In this document: in pieces, positions 1 to 6,274 of the stretch | Layout of the letters: each line of letters starts with the position of its first letter | Position numbering within the stretch: the stretch's first letter is position 1 | NCBI GenBank assembly: GCA_947174955.1 | Contig: CAMWKX010000068.1 | Span: 1 to 6,823 of the forward strand | Length of the DNA stretch: 6,823 nt | Origin: an uncultured Clostridia bacterium | GTDB lineage: Bacteria > Bacillota > Clostridia > Christensenellales > Borkfalkiaceae | Direction of reading: 5' to 3' | Made by a program: the position numbers and the translations under genes | The notes under the pieces: generated by a model | The model's input: the letters and a program-made list of their open reading frames with translations, nothing else | What the model was told of the DNA's origin: nothing | The model's database searches: none

Positions 1-387
1 GCCCTCGCCGTCGGTTATGGGCACGATGTCGCCGCCCTCCGAAAGGTTGGCGATATAGCTGCGTCTTTCCTGCATAATTTTATCGAGCTTGGGCGAAACG
101 GCTCTGCCCGCAACCTCGCGCTTGCCGCTGCCCGACGCGTGTAAAACCTCGTCGGTGTCGCATACGATTGCAAGGTGTCCCGAAAGTTCCGAAAGGCTCT
201 TCGCCGTGCCCTCCGAAAACTTTTCGAGCGAGGCTATCGGCGAATACTTTTTGAGCATAAGTTCGTCGCGGTCGGTAAATATTTCCAGCGGGTCGCCGCT
301 CTTTAATCTCAGCGTCGAGCGGATCTCCTTGGGGATTACCACTCTGCCTAATTCGTCTATTCTGCGTACAATTCCTGTTGCTTTCAT
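1..387 (-). CDS. spoVT: Stage V sporulation protein T, AbrB-type regulator (3' end cut off)
   Basis: A transcription factor that in Bacillus acts in the forespore, tuning sigma-G-dependent genes late in sporulation; that role is family knowledge. The 129 visible residues show an AbrB/MazE-type swapped-hairpin DNA-binding domain at residues 1-48, with the characteristic stretches GRVVIPKEIR (14-23) and GDPLEIF (31-37). From about residue 50 the sequence matches the start of the SpoVT GAF-like sensor domain (HLAIVCDTDE at 71-80). SpoVT is usually near 178 residues, so about 50 C-terminal residues lie beyond the left edge. The ATG at 385-387 is preceded by a strong AAAGGAG ribosome-binding site about seven bases upstream. 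It stands alone after the lgt terminator, so it should have its own promoter. A paralogous AbrB-family regulator is the main alternative, but the GAF-like extension favours SpoVT. Confidence 0.88.
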   Translation of the reverse strand, partial: MKATGIVRRIDELGRVVIPKEIRSTLRLKSGDPLEIFTDRDELMLKKYSPIASLEKFSEGTAKSLSELSGHLAIVCDTDEVLHASGSGKREVAGRAVSPKLDKIMQERRSYIANLSEGGDIVPITDGEG

Positions 388-411
388 TTTTTCTCCTTTT
401 AACAACACAAA

Positions 412-441
412 CAGTTTGTACGTTTACAAATAAAAAAATAC
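412..441 (-). promoter_or_regulatory. Candidate sigma-G-like promoter for spoVT
   Basis: Read on the minus strand, GTATT (441-437) and CAAACTG (418-412) are separated by 18 bases. From memory the Bacillus sigma-G consensus is roughly GHATR and CATACTA, giving about 4/5 and 5/7 matches. A transcript starting about seven bases downstream would leave a leader of some 18 bases containing the ribosome-binding site. Bacillus spoVT is sigma-G dependent. The -35 part overlaps the lgt terminator base, and matches this short can arise by chance. The same gap has a small inverted repeat, ACAAAC-A-GTTTGT at 407-419. Confidence 0.3.
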
Positions 442-466
442 GCGGCGCGAAAGTTTCGCGCCGCGT
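431..466 (-). terminator. Intrinsic terminator downstream of lgt
   Basis: Two perfect 13-base arms (440-452 and 454-466, ACGCGGCGCGAAA and its complement) form a GC-rich hairpin. The inner AAA/TTT probably opens into a loop, leaving a 10-pair stem. On the minus strand it is followed by a run of seven T (438-432). It begins about 30 bases after the lgt stop codon and should end the MATE-leuA-lgt transcript, separating it from spoVT. Confidence 0.92.
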
Positions 467-495
467 AAATATTTATTGATTATTCTTCCCTGTCG

Positions 496-1377
496 TTATT
501 CCTCAGTCTTCACCTTTTTCTCCCTTACGGGCGGCTGCAATTCGGGGTGCTTTTCAAAGCGGTACAGCCAGAATTTATATATAAAGAAATACGCAATGCC
601 CAGGATTACGATTATTATCGACCAGAACTGCGACGGCGTTAAATTGCCGACGAAGTTGCCGCGGTAGTCCTTTCTTACGTACTCGATTACAAATCTCCAT
701 ATGCCGTAAGCTATCGCGTAAACGCCGAGATTGTACTTAAAGTCGAATTTGAAAAGCAGTATCACCATTACCGCCGTGAGCACGAGCAAAAACAGGCACT
801 CGAAAAGCTGAGTAGGCACGACCTTTACCGCAGACGAGAGCGCGTATCCGCTGTTGCTTCTTTCTATATACATCCAGATGCCGTACCACGCGTCCGTTTC
901 GCCGCCGTGACAGCAGCCCGCAAACGTACAGCCCAGCCGTCCGAATGCGTGCGCAATCGTCAGTCCGATGGGCGCAAGCTTTAACGCGTCGGTCAAAGAG
1001 GCGTTCATATTGTTCTGCAACAGTTTGATTTTGGTGCGCGGCGCAATGACGAACGCGTACAGATTCCACACGACGAGAAAGCTTACAACACCGCCGATAA
1101 GTCCGCCATAGAAGGTCATCGAGTCGCCCAGACTGAAACCCGCCGACGGATTTGCGATATAGTCGTACAGCGCCTGGAAAACCATAGCCATAAACACGCC
1201 GAACGCCGTAGCGCATATGCCGATTATCAGCAGTTTATCGATTGCCTCGTCGTTGTAGTTGTATTTCTGCATTGTAAAATACAAGAACGCAAAGCACAGA
1301 ATTATGCCCAATGCCATACACAGCCCGTAGTACTGCACGTGCAGAGTGCCGATTGAAAATAAAGGTCCTTTTGCCAT
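496..1377 (-). CDS. lgt: Prolipoprotein diacylglyceryl transferase
   Basis: An integral membrane enzyme that moves a diacylglyceryl group from phosphatidylglycerol to the lipobox cysteine of prelipoproteins, the first step of lipoprotein maturation. The 293-residue protein is hydrophobic with about seven membrane segments and a lysine/glutamate-rich cytoplasmic tail. Family landmarks appear in order: MTFYGGLIGG (87-96), HAFGRLGC (143-150, with the Lgt signature arginine R147), AGCCHGG (153-159), VPTQLFE (187-193) and YGIWRFVIEYVR (224-235). The Cys-Cys variant after the signature resembles clostridial rather than E. coli Lgt. The start lies one base after the leuA stop (TAATATG) with only a weak GGGT-like ribosome-binding site inside the leuA end, so translation is probably coupled to leuA. 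No lspA is in the window. Confidence 0.93.
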   Translation of the reverse strand: MAKGPLFSIGTLHVQYYGLCMALGIILCFAFLYFTMQKYNYNDEAIDKLLIIGICATAFGVFMAMVFQALYDYIANPSAGFSLGDSMTFYGGLIGGVVSFLVVWNLYAFVIAPRTKIKLLQNNMNASLTDALKLAPIGLTIAHAFGRLGCTFAGCCHGGETDAWYGIWMYIERSNSGYALSSAVKVVPTQLFECLFLLVLTAVMVILLFKFDFKYNLGVYAIAYGIWRFVIEYVRKDYRGNFVGNLTPSQFWSIIIVILGIAYFFIYKFWLYRFEKHPELQPPVREKKVKTEE

Positions 1378-1378
1378 A

Positions 1379-3037
1379 TTATTTACCCATTAAATTATTG
1401 ACCGCGGATACAAGAGCTTTATAACCCGACTTGATAACGTCGTTGTCGACGCCCGCGCCCCAGTAAACTTTACCGCCCTTTTCCACGCCCACGTACGAGA
1501 TTGCCTGCGAACGCGAACCGTCGGTCAATGCGTGCTGTTCGTATCCGGTCAGAACGTAGTCCAGTCCGAAAAGCTCCTTAACCGCGTTGGACACCGCGTC
1601 AAGTCTGCCGTTGCCGATTGCAACCGCCGTCTTTTCGCCGCCGTCAAAGTTAACGGTCAGAGTTGCCTCTATGCCGTCCGTCTGCTTAAAGTGGCATTCG
1701 GTTATATCGAAATGCGCGCGGGGCGAAAGATAGCTCTTTTCGAAAACCGTATACACCTCGGCGGGTTTGAGCTCCTTATGCTGTCTGTCGGACAAGTCCT
1801 TGACCTTGTAGCCCATATCCTCTTTCATCTTGGCGGGCATATCTATGCCGTAGTTTTGCAACATTATATATCCCACGCCGCCCTTGCCAGACTGCGAATT
1901 TATGCGGATAACGTCCGTTTCGTACTCCCTGCCGACGTCGGCGGGGTCGATCGGTAGATAGGGCACGTCCCAGATTTTGCGGTCGGTGTTCTTGCGGAAC
2001 GCCATTCCCTTGGCGATAGCGTCCTGATGACTGCCCGAAAACGCCGCGAAAACCAGCTCGCCCGCGTACGGATGACGGGGGCTCACGGGCATTGCCGTAA
2101 ACTCTTTATACTTCGAAGTCACGTACGGCATATCCGAAAAATCCAGTTCGGGATTTACGCCCTGCGAGTACATATTGCCCGCAAGCGTGATGATATCGAC
2201 GTTGCCGGTGCGCTCGCCGTTGCCGAAAAGCGTGCCCTCTATCCTGTCCGCGCCCGCCAAAAGCCCGAACTCGGCGCTCGCCACGCCGCAGCCTCTGTCG
2301 TTGTGCGGGTGCAAGGAAAGCACTACGCTTTTGCGGTATTTCATATTTTCGGATATGTATTCAACCTGCTGAGCGTACACGTGCGGCATTGCGTTTTCGA
2401 CCGTGGCGGGCAGATTTATAATCGCCTTTTTATCCTCGGTCGGCTGCCATATATCGAGCACGGCGTTGATAACTTCCAAAGCGTATTGGGGTTCCGTGCC
2501 CGTGAAAGATTCGGGCGAGTACTCGAAACGGTAATTTGCGCCCTCCTTTTCCGCCAAATCCTTTAAAAGCTTGGCGCCGTCCACCGCTATCTTTTTGATC
2601 TGCTCTTTATTCTTGTTAAAGACCTGCTCGCGCTGAGCAACCGAAGTCGAATTGTATACGTGAACAATAGCGTTCTTTGCGCCCTTCAACGCCTCGAAGG
2701 TCTTTTTGATTATGTGCTCGCGCGCCTGAGTCAAAACCTGCACGGTCACGTCGGCGGGGATTAAATCCTCTTCGATAAGCTTGCGCAAAAAATCGTATTC
2801 CGTACGGCTTGCGGCGGGGAAGCCCACCTCTATTTCCTTGAACCCGAGTTTAACGAGTAGCTTGAAAAACTCGACTTTCGTGTCGAGCGACATAGGCTCA
2901 ATAAGGCTCTGATTGCCGTCGCGGAGGTCGACAGAGCACCACACGGGCGCTTTTTCCACGGCGTCCTTGCTTGCCCAGCCGTTGCAGGACGCGGGCGGCA
3001 GTTTATATTGCTTTTTATATTTTGAATAATTATTCAT
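1379..3037 (-). CDS. leuA: 2-isopropylmalate synthase, long (LeuA2) type
   Basis: Catalyses the first committed step of leucine biosynthesis, condensing acetyl-CoA with 2-oxoisovalerate to 2-isopropylmalate in the cytoplasm. The 552-residue protein has an N-terminal HMGL-like TIM barrel with DLRDGNQ (37-43, catalytic R39 and metal ligand D40), the metal-binding LHPHNDRG (242-249, H243 and H245) and GNGERTGNV (272-280). The H243 to N279 spacing of 36 equals that of the zinc ligands in the Mycobacterium tuberculosis enzyme as I recall them. SGKGGVGY lies at 383-390, and the C-terminal regulatory domain (about 430-552), the usual site of leucine feedback, is present. The N-terminal pattern PVWCSVDLRDGNQ fits the actinobacterial/yeast-like subfamily rather than the E. 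coli one. No leuB, leuC or leuD is adjacent. The ATG has an AAGGT ribosome-binding site five bases upstream, inside an inverted repeat. Confidence 0.95.
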   Translation of the reverse strand: MNNYSKYKKQYKLPPASCNGWASKDAVEKAPVWCSVDLRDGNQSLIEPMSLDTKVEFFKLLVKLGFKEIEVGFPAASRTEYDFLRKLIEEDLIPADVTVQVLTQAREHIIKKTFEALKGAKNAIVHVYNSTSVAQREQVFNKNKEQIKKIAVDGAKLLKDLAEKEGANYRFEYSPESFTGTEPQYALEVINAVLDIWQPTEDKKAIINLPATVENAMPHVYAQQVEYISENMKYRKSVVLSLHPHNDRGCGVASAEFGLLAGADRIEGTLFGNGERTGNVDIITLAGNMYSQGVNPELDFSDMPYVTSKYKEFTAMPVSPRHPYAGELVFAAFSGSHQDAIAKGMAFRKNTDRKIWDVPYLPIDPADVGREYETDVIRINSQSGKGGVGYIMLQNYGIDMPAKMKEDMGYKVKDLSDRQHKELKPAEVYTVFEKSYLSPRAHFDITECHFKQTDGIEATLTVNFDGGEKTAVAIGNGRLDAVSNAVKELFGLDYVLTGYEQHALTDGSRSQAISYVGVEKGGKVYWGAGVDNDVIKSGYKALVSAVNNLMGK

Positions 3038-3041
3038 ATTA

Positions 3042-3059
3042 TACCTTATTTATAAGGTA
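3042..3059 (-). repeat. Inverted repeat covering the leuA ribosome-binding site
   Basis: Perfect 8-base arms TACCTTAT (3042-3049) and ATAAGGTA (3052-3059) flank a two-base spacer in the 41-base gap between MATE and leuA. In the minus-strand RNA the downstream arm contains AAGGT, the only plausible leuA ribosome-binding site. The hairpin, probably seven A/U-rich pairs with a four-base loop, could mask it. It has no U-tract and is not a terminator. A repressor operator is the alternative. No T-box or leucine-rich leader peptide fits in this gap. Confidence 0.45.
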
Positions 3060-3078
3060 ACATAACCGCCGACAAAAA

Positions 3079-4476
3079 TCAACTGTTTTGAACGTCGGTT
3101 TCCGTCGTAGCGGTATTGCCTTGTTTTTTCTTTCTGAGGCAGGGTATAAAAAGGTAAAAGCCGATCGCTATGAACATACTCACAGACCAGCCTATCGCCC
3201 ACGCCCAGCACACGCCCGCAAAGCCCAGTCCCACTCCGACGAGCAGGTACACGAACGCGACCCTCAAAATCAAATCGGTGAATGTGGAGACGGCAAAGCC
3301 GAGGTTGCCTCCGCACCCGCGCACTACGCCGTCCGACACTATTTTTACGCACACCGTGGGCAGAAACGCCGCGACTATTTGCAAAAACTTGACCGAATAG
3401 CCGAGCGCTTCGTCGGTTAAGTTCAAAGAAAACAGTTTGGTCAGCTGAGCGGGTATGCACTCGCAGAGTACCAGGAAGAAAAGGCTTGTGCACATCGCGT
3501 AGGTGAGTAAGGCGAGATAGCCCTGCTTTATACGCCCGTATTCGCCCGCCGCTTTGTTCTGCGAGCAGAAGTTGGCAAGTCCGTTTGTCATCGTGCCCAC
3601 TCCCACGTTGGCAATCTGCACGAGCTTGAAGCCCGTGGTAAAGCCCGCCGCCGCGTCGGTACTGATTAAATTTATGCGCTTGACGATAAAGAAGTTGCCC
3701 ACCGACACGAAGCTGTTCTGTAAGATTATGGGTATGGACGTTACCGTAAGCTCTTTGCATATGCCTTTGTTAAAGAGCGCGGGCTTTTGCTCGCTTTTAA
3801 CCGCTTTCAGCTTTTTAATAAGCACGACTACGGTTAAAACGGTTGCCGCCGCCTGAGAAATGAAAGTCGCCCACGCCGCGCCCGCCACGTCCCAGTGAAA
3901 GGCGCACACGAATAAAAAGTCGAGCCCCACGTTCAGTACGGACGAGAAAACCAGGAACAGAAATGGTCTTTTGCTGTCGCCGAGCGCCGAACAGATACCG
4001 CAGCCCAGGTTATACAAAAAGACGAACGGCAGCGAGCCGAGATATATGTAGAGATAGGTCAGGCTGTCCGCCATAATTGCGGGGTCGGAAATGTCCAGAA
4101 GGTACATAGAAGCTTTTGCGACTCCGAAGCCGACAGCCATAACGACTGCGCACAGCGCCGCAAATGAGATGAGCGCGGTGTTTACCGTTTCCCTGACCTT
4201 TAAATTATTCTTGGCTCCGAAATACTTTGCTATGATTACCGAACACCCGCCGTTACAGCCGAGCGCGAACGCCAAGAGGATATTGACCATTGTGGACGCC
4301 TCGCCCACCGCCGTAAGCGACCTCTGACCGTCTGCGGCAAAGTTGCCCACGACCAGAAGGTCGACGAGCGAATACGCCTGCTGCACCATCGCGCTGCCAA
4401 GTAGCGGCAAGGAATATAAAAGCAGGGTTTTCCAAACCGAGCCTTTGGTTAAATCAACCGTCTTTTGTCCTTTCAT
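3079..4476 (-). CDS. MATE-family efflux transporter
   Basis: A membrane transporter of the multidrug and toxic compound extrusion family, expected to export substrates in exchange for Na+ or H+; the substrate cannot be read from sequence. The 465-residue protein has about twelve hydrophobic segments in two homologous halves, the usual MATE size. Family-like stretches are the N-terminal DLTKGSVWKTLLLYSLPLL (8-26), the SVIIAKYFGAKN loop (79-90), LGDSKRP (165-171) and, in the second half, VVRGCGGNLGFAV (384-396). The C-terminus is a short basic then polar tail. The ATG at 4474-4476 was chosen because this family normally begins just before the DLTKG stretch. A TTG 39 bases upstream is in frame but lies inside a palindrome. 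The ribosome-binding site is weak (AGGCG), which fits a very short leader. leuA follows 41 bases downstream. Confidence 0.9.
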   Translation of the reverse strand: MKGQKTVDLTKGSVWKTLLLYSLPLLGSAMVQQAYSLVDLLVVGNFAADGQRSLTAVGEASTMVNILLAFALGCNGGCSVIIAKYFGAKNNLKVRETVNTALISFAALCAVVMAVGFGVAKASMYLLDISDPAIMADSLTYLYIYLGSLPFVFLYNLGCGICSALGDSKRPFLFLVFSSVLNVGLDFLFVCAFHWDVAGAAWATFISQAAATVLTVVVLIKKLKAVKSEQKPALFNKGICKELTVTSIPIILQNSFVSVGNFFIVKRINLISTDAAAGFTTGFKLVQIANVGVGTMTNGLANFCSQNKAAGEYGRIKQGYLALLTYAMCTSLFFLVLCECIPAQLTKLFSLNLTDEALGYSVKFLQIVAAFLPTVCVKIVSDGVVRGCGGNLGFAVSTFTDLILRVAFVYLLVGVGLGFAGVCWAWAIGWSVSMFIAIGFYLFIPCLRKKKQGNTATTETDVQNS

Positions 4477-4486
4477 AACAACGCCT

Positions 4487-4515
4487 ATTATATGCGTTTC
4501 GCCCGCCGTTTGCAA
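4487..4515 (-). promoter_or_regulatory. Candidate sigma-A promoter for the MATE gene, near-leaderless
   Basis: On the minus strand TTGCAA (4515-4510) and a perfect TATAAT (4492-4487) are separated by exactly 17 bases, the best sigma-A-like match I found between ssb and the MATE gene. Transcription would start around 4478-4481, only a few bases before the ATG at 4476, giving a nearly leaderless mRNA. The -35 hexamer is the centre of the 30-base palindrome. The motifs are seen directly; the activity is inferred. Confidence 0.45.
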
Positions 4516-4527
4516 ACGGCGGGCGAA
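4498..4527. terminator. Perfect 30-base GC-rich palindrome, terminator-like or operator
   Basis: A perfect, spacer-free palindrome with 15-base arms, TTCGCCCGCCGTTTG and its complement, lies about 70 bases after the ssb stop. The GC-rich stem resembles the two clear terminators in this window, so it may end the pdaB-ssb transcript. However, the minus strand after it (ACGCATATAAT) has no T run. The T-rich side (TGTTTTATTTT at 4531-4541) would serve plus-strand transcription, where I see no gene. Because its centre is the candidate MATE -35 hexamer, a repressor operator is a real alternative. Confidence 0.5.
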
Positions 4528-4557
4528 TAATGTTTTATTTTGTTGTAACGTAACATT

Positions 4558-4577
4558 TTAACACTTAAAAGTGTTAA
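4558..4577. repeat. AT-rich inverted repeat downstream of ssb
   Basis: Nine-base arms TTAACACTT (4558-4566) and AAGTGTTAA (4569-4577) with a two-base spacer begin 21 bases after the ssb stop codon. On neither strand is the hairpin followed by a convincing T run, so it is a poor terminator. It could be an operator, or an RNA hairpin protecting the 3' end of the ssb message. Confidence 0.4.
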
Positions 4578-4597
4578 TATATGACAGACAGTACGGC

Positions 4598-5293
4598 TTA
4601 CTCTCCGCTGATTTTCTGCGCGGCGGAACCGGGCACGGAGTATAAATCGAACTCCTCGTCTATATCGAAGTCGCTGTCGTCGTCGAACGCGGCAAGCTTG
4701 GATACCGACACCTCGTACGCGGTCATCGTGACCATACTGTCGTCGGGCTGTTTCTTCTGGTACTCGCGCGACTGAATTCTGCCCGAAAGCGCAATCTTGT
4801 CGCCCACCGCAAGGTTTTTGACAAACCGCGCGTTTCTGCCCCAGGCTATCGCGGGGATATAGTCGCTCTTGTTGTACGAACGGTTGACGGCTATCAAAAG
4901 GTCGGCAATCTCGCGATTAAACGGCGTCGTGCGGTACACGGGCGGCTTGCAGATATAGCCCGAAAGCACAATACTGTTGGGGTTTTTGCCGGGGTGGTAA
5001 TCTAAAACTTCGCGCACGAACACCGTAAGCATCAGCCGCGACTTGCCGTTTTCCAGCTTGTTGTACGAGCGGAACTGTCCCAAAGCGCACAGCTCGTCGC
5101 CCTTCTTCATACCGCCGCCCATAAGCCTTTCGGATATGGTGACGGGCAGTATATCCGCCTGCCCCGAAAGTCTGTTTACCTCGACGAAGAACTCGTAAAA
5201 GCCTTCGCCGAACACCTCGTGCGAGAAGACCGCGTCGCTCGCTATCGTGCCGCAGATGTATACTCTGTTGTTCTTTTCGTTCAAGTAGTTCAT
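4598..5293 (-). CDS. Single-stranded DNA-binding protein with two OB folds
   Basis: A predicted ssDNA-binding protein of 231 residues. Residues about 9-97 and 107-200 each look like an SSB-type OB fold, starting with NRVYICGTI (9-17) and NSIVLSGYI (106-114). The second is the better match to bacterial SSB, with TTPFNREIADLLIAVNR (122-138), YIPAIAWGRNAR (145-156) and GRIQSREYQ (171-179). An acidic segment follows (DDDSDFDIDEEFD, 204-216), but the protein ends in KISGE rather than the usual DDDIPF-like tip that recruits partner proteins. This layout differs from the main replicative Ssb, which has one OB fold, and matches proteins I recall from clostridia annotated simply as SSB. I therefore give no gene symbol. 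The ATG has a good GAGGT ribosome-binding site. It lies 33 bases after the deacetylase gene and is probably co-transcribed with it. Confidence 0.85.
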   Translation of the reverse strand: MNYLNEKNNRVYICGTIASDAVFSHEVFGEGFYEFFVEVNRLSGQADILPVTISERLMGGGMKKGDELCALGQFRSYNKLENGKSRLMLTVFVREVLDYHPGKNPNSIVLSGYICKPPVYRTTPFNREIADLLIAVNRSYNKSDYIPAIAWGRNARFVKNLAVGDKIALSGRIQSREYQKKQPDDSMVTMTAYEVSVSKLAAFDDDSDFDIDEEFDLYSVPGSAAQKISGE

Positions 5294-5326
5294 ATTATTT
5301 ACCTCATTTTACTTTGTATTTCGCCG

Positions 5327-6091
5327 TTAAGCTGACTGTAACTGTCTTCCCGTTACGTCAATACTGTAATTCTCGCGGTAAATAAGCTCGCCTATGGGAA
5401 CGAACGTGAACCCCTTGTTTTTAAGCGTTTCGATAATAATGGGCACTGCCTCTGCGGTATGTAAGCCGTTGTTGTGCATCAAAATTATCGAACCGTTCTT
5501 TGCGCCGTTGATAACCCTCATTGCGATATCCGTGGCGGAAAGGTCACGCCAGTCGAGCGAGTCTACGTCCCACTGAATACTGTAAAAGCCCTCCTCCGAC
5601 GCCGTCTTGATAAGGCGGTCGTTGTAGTCGCCGTAGGGCGGGCGGAAGAGCTCAACCTTCTTGCCCGTGATATCGGAAATCGCCTGCGAAGAGGTTTTAA
5701 GCTCCAAACGTATTTCCTCGGCGTTCTGTTTGGACATATACGAATGGGTTGCCGAGTGCGTGCCTATTTCGTGACCCGCCGCGTCGATCTTCTTGACGTA
5801 TTCGGGATATTTCTCCGTCCAGAACTCGACCATAAACCAGGTGGCTTTGACGTCGGATACGCGGAGCGCTTCCAGAATTTTGTCGGTGTAGTCGGTGCCC
5901 CAGGCGCAGTCGAAGGAAATGGATATGGTCTTATCCTCTCTGCCTACCGAGTAGATGGGAAGCGTGCGCGGCGTATTGCCGAACCACACGGCGTACGCGC
6001 TCGTATAGTGCGCCCCCACCGACAGCGCGGTTATCGTTATCGCGGTTAAGACACACGCGAGAATGCTTTTCAATTTGACTGTTACTGCCAA
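5327..6091 (-). CDS. pdaB: Polysaccharide deacetylase, PdaB-like, membrane-anchored or secreted
   Basis: A carbohydrate esterase family 4 (NodB-homology) protein, 254 residues, matching the size of sporulation protein PdaB. It probably removes acetyl groups from cell-wall glycans outside the membrane, and in Bacillus PdaB is needed for spore stability. A hydrophobic segment at residues 9-27 serves as signal peptide or anchor. CE4 motifs follow in order: SFDCAWG (59-65, catalytic base D61), HSATH (112-116, metal ligands), RPPYG (150-154), DVDSLDW (175-181) and LMHN (204-207, catalytic H206). The usual second Asp of motif 1 is Cys62, as in other FDxAWG-type clostridial relatives. TTG at 6091 was chosen because AGGTGA lies five bases before it; a GTG at 6100 adds three residues but has no ribosome-binding site. 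ssb follows after 33 bases. The symbol reflects resemblance; a vegetative paralogue is possible. Confidence 0.82.
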   Translation of the reverse strand: MAVTVKLKSILACVLTAITITALSVGAHYTSAYAVWFGNTPRTLPIYSVGREDKTISISFDCAWGTDYTDKILEALRVSDVKATWFMVEFWTEKYPEYVKKIDAAGHEIGTHSATHSYMSKQNAEEIRLELKTSSQAISDITGKKVELFRPPYGDYNDRLIKTASEEGFYSIQWDVDSLDWRDLSATDIAMRVINGAKNGSIILMHNNGLHTAEAVPIIIETLKNKGFTFVPIGELIYRENYSIDVTGRQLQSA

Positions 6092-6113
6092 TCTGCTCAC
6101 CTATATTAGCAAA

Positions 6114-6141
6114 ATAATAGTTGCCCTTTTTGAGTTTTAAA
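6114..6141 (-). promoter_or_regulatory. Weak candidate promoter for the pdaB-ssb pair
   Basis: On the minus strand TTTAAA (6141-6136) and TATTAT (6119-6114) are separated by 16 bases, a 4/6 and 5/6 match to the sigma-A hexamers. A start near 6107 would leave a leader of about 16 bases holding the AGGTGA ribosome-binding site. If the gene is sporulation-controlled, a sigma-E-type promoter would be expected instead, but I saw no clear one. A small hairpin, TTCGCC/GGCGAA at 6149-6154 and 6162-6167, sits just upstream and has no T run. Confidence 0.25.
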
Positions 6142-6224
6142 GTCGATTTTCGCCTTGTTTTGGCGAATGGACTGTTACAACTTCGCCGTGTTATAATTTA
6201 TGGACGTTTGTCCGCTTTTATGAC

Positions 6225-6259
6225 AAAAGCGCGGGCGCAATTTTCTTGCGCCCGCGCTT
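6225..6259 (-). terminator. Intrinsic terminator downstream of gatB
   Basis: Perfect 14-base arms (6227-6240, AAGCGCGGGCGCAA, and 6246-6259, its complement) flank a five-base loop, with TTTT on the minus strand (6228-6225) at the stem end. It begins 15 bases after the gatB stop. An alternative smaller hairpin, CGCTTTT/AAAAGCG (6213-6219 and 6225-6231), overlaps it. This should end the upstream amidotransferase transcript. Confidence 0.9.
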
Positions 6260-6274
6260 ATAACTTAGTTGTAT

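Noticed and set aside
2027..2566. Long plus-strand open frame of 179 codons opposite leuA
   Set aside because: It lies wholly antisense to a gene with clear family motifs, its protein is arginine-rich with no recognisable domain, and it is explained by codon bias of the real gene.
3038..3075. Promoter for leuA using TATAAT directly before the ATG, or TTGTCG with TATAAA
   Set aside because: The first has no adequate -35 at a normal distance and would start inside the gene. The second has a spacer of only 15 bases and would leave almost no leader.
4477..4515. Upstream in-frame TTG start giving a 478-residue MATE protein
   Set aside because: The TTG lies at the centre of the 30-base palindrome, has no ribosome-binding site, and the extra 13 residues do not look like the family's N-terminus.
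5474..6049. Plus-strand open frame of 191 codons opposite the deacetylase
   Set aside because: It mirrors the coding bias of the opposite strand. The minus-strand protein carries all CE4 motifs in order, while this one carries none.
6092..6100. GTG start for the deacetylase, three codons longer
   Set aside because: No ribosome-binding site precedes it, whereas AGGTGA is well placed for the TTG at 6091. It cannot be excluded, since TTG is the rarer start codon.
6149..6167. Small hairpin TTCGCC/GGCGAA before the deacetylase as a terminator or riboswitch
   Set aside because: Six pairs with a seven-base loop and no T run on either strand; it is too small and isolated to match any riboswitch class I know.
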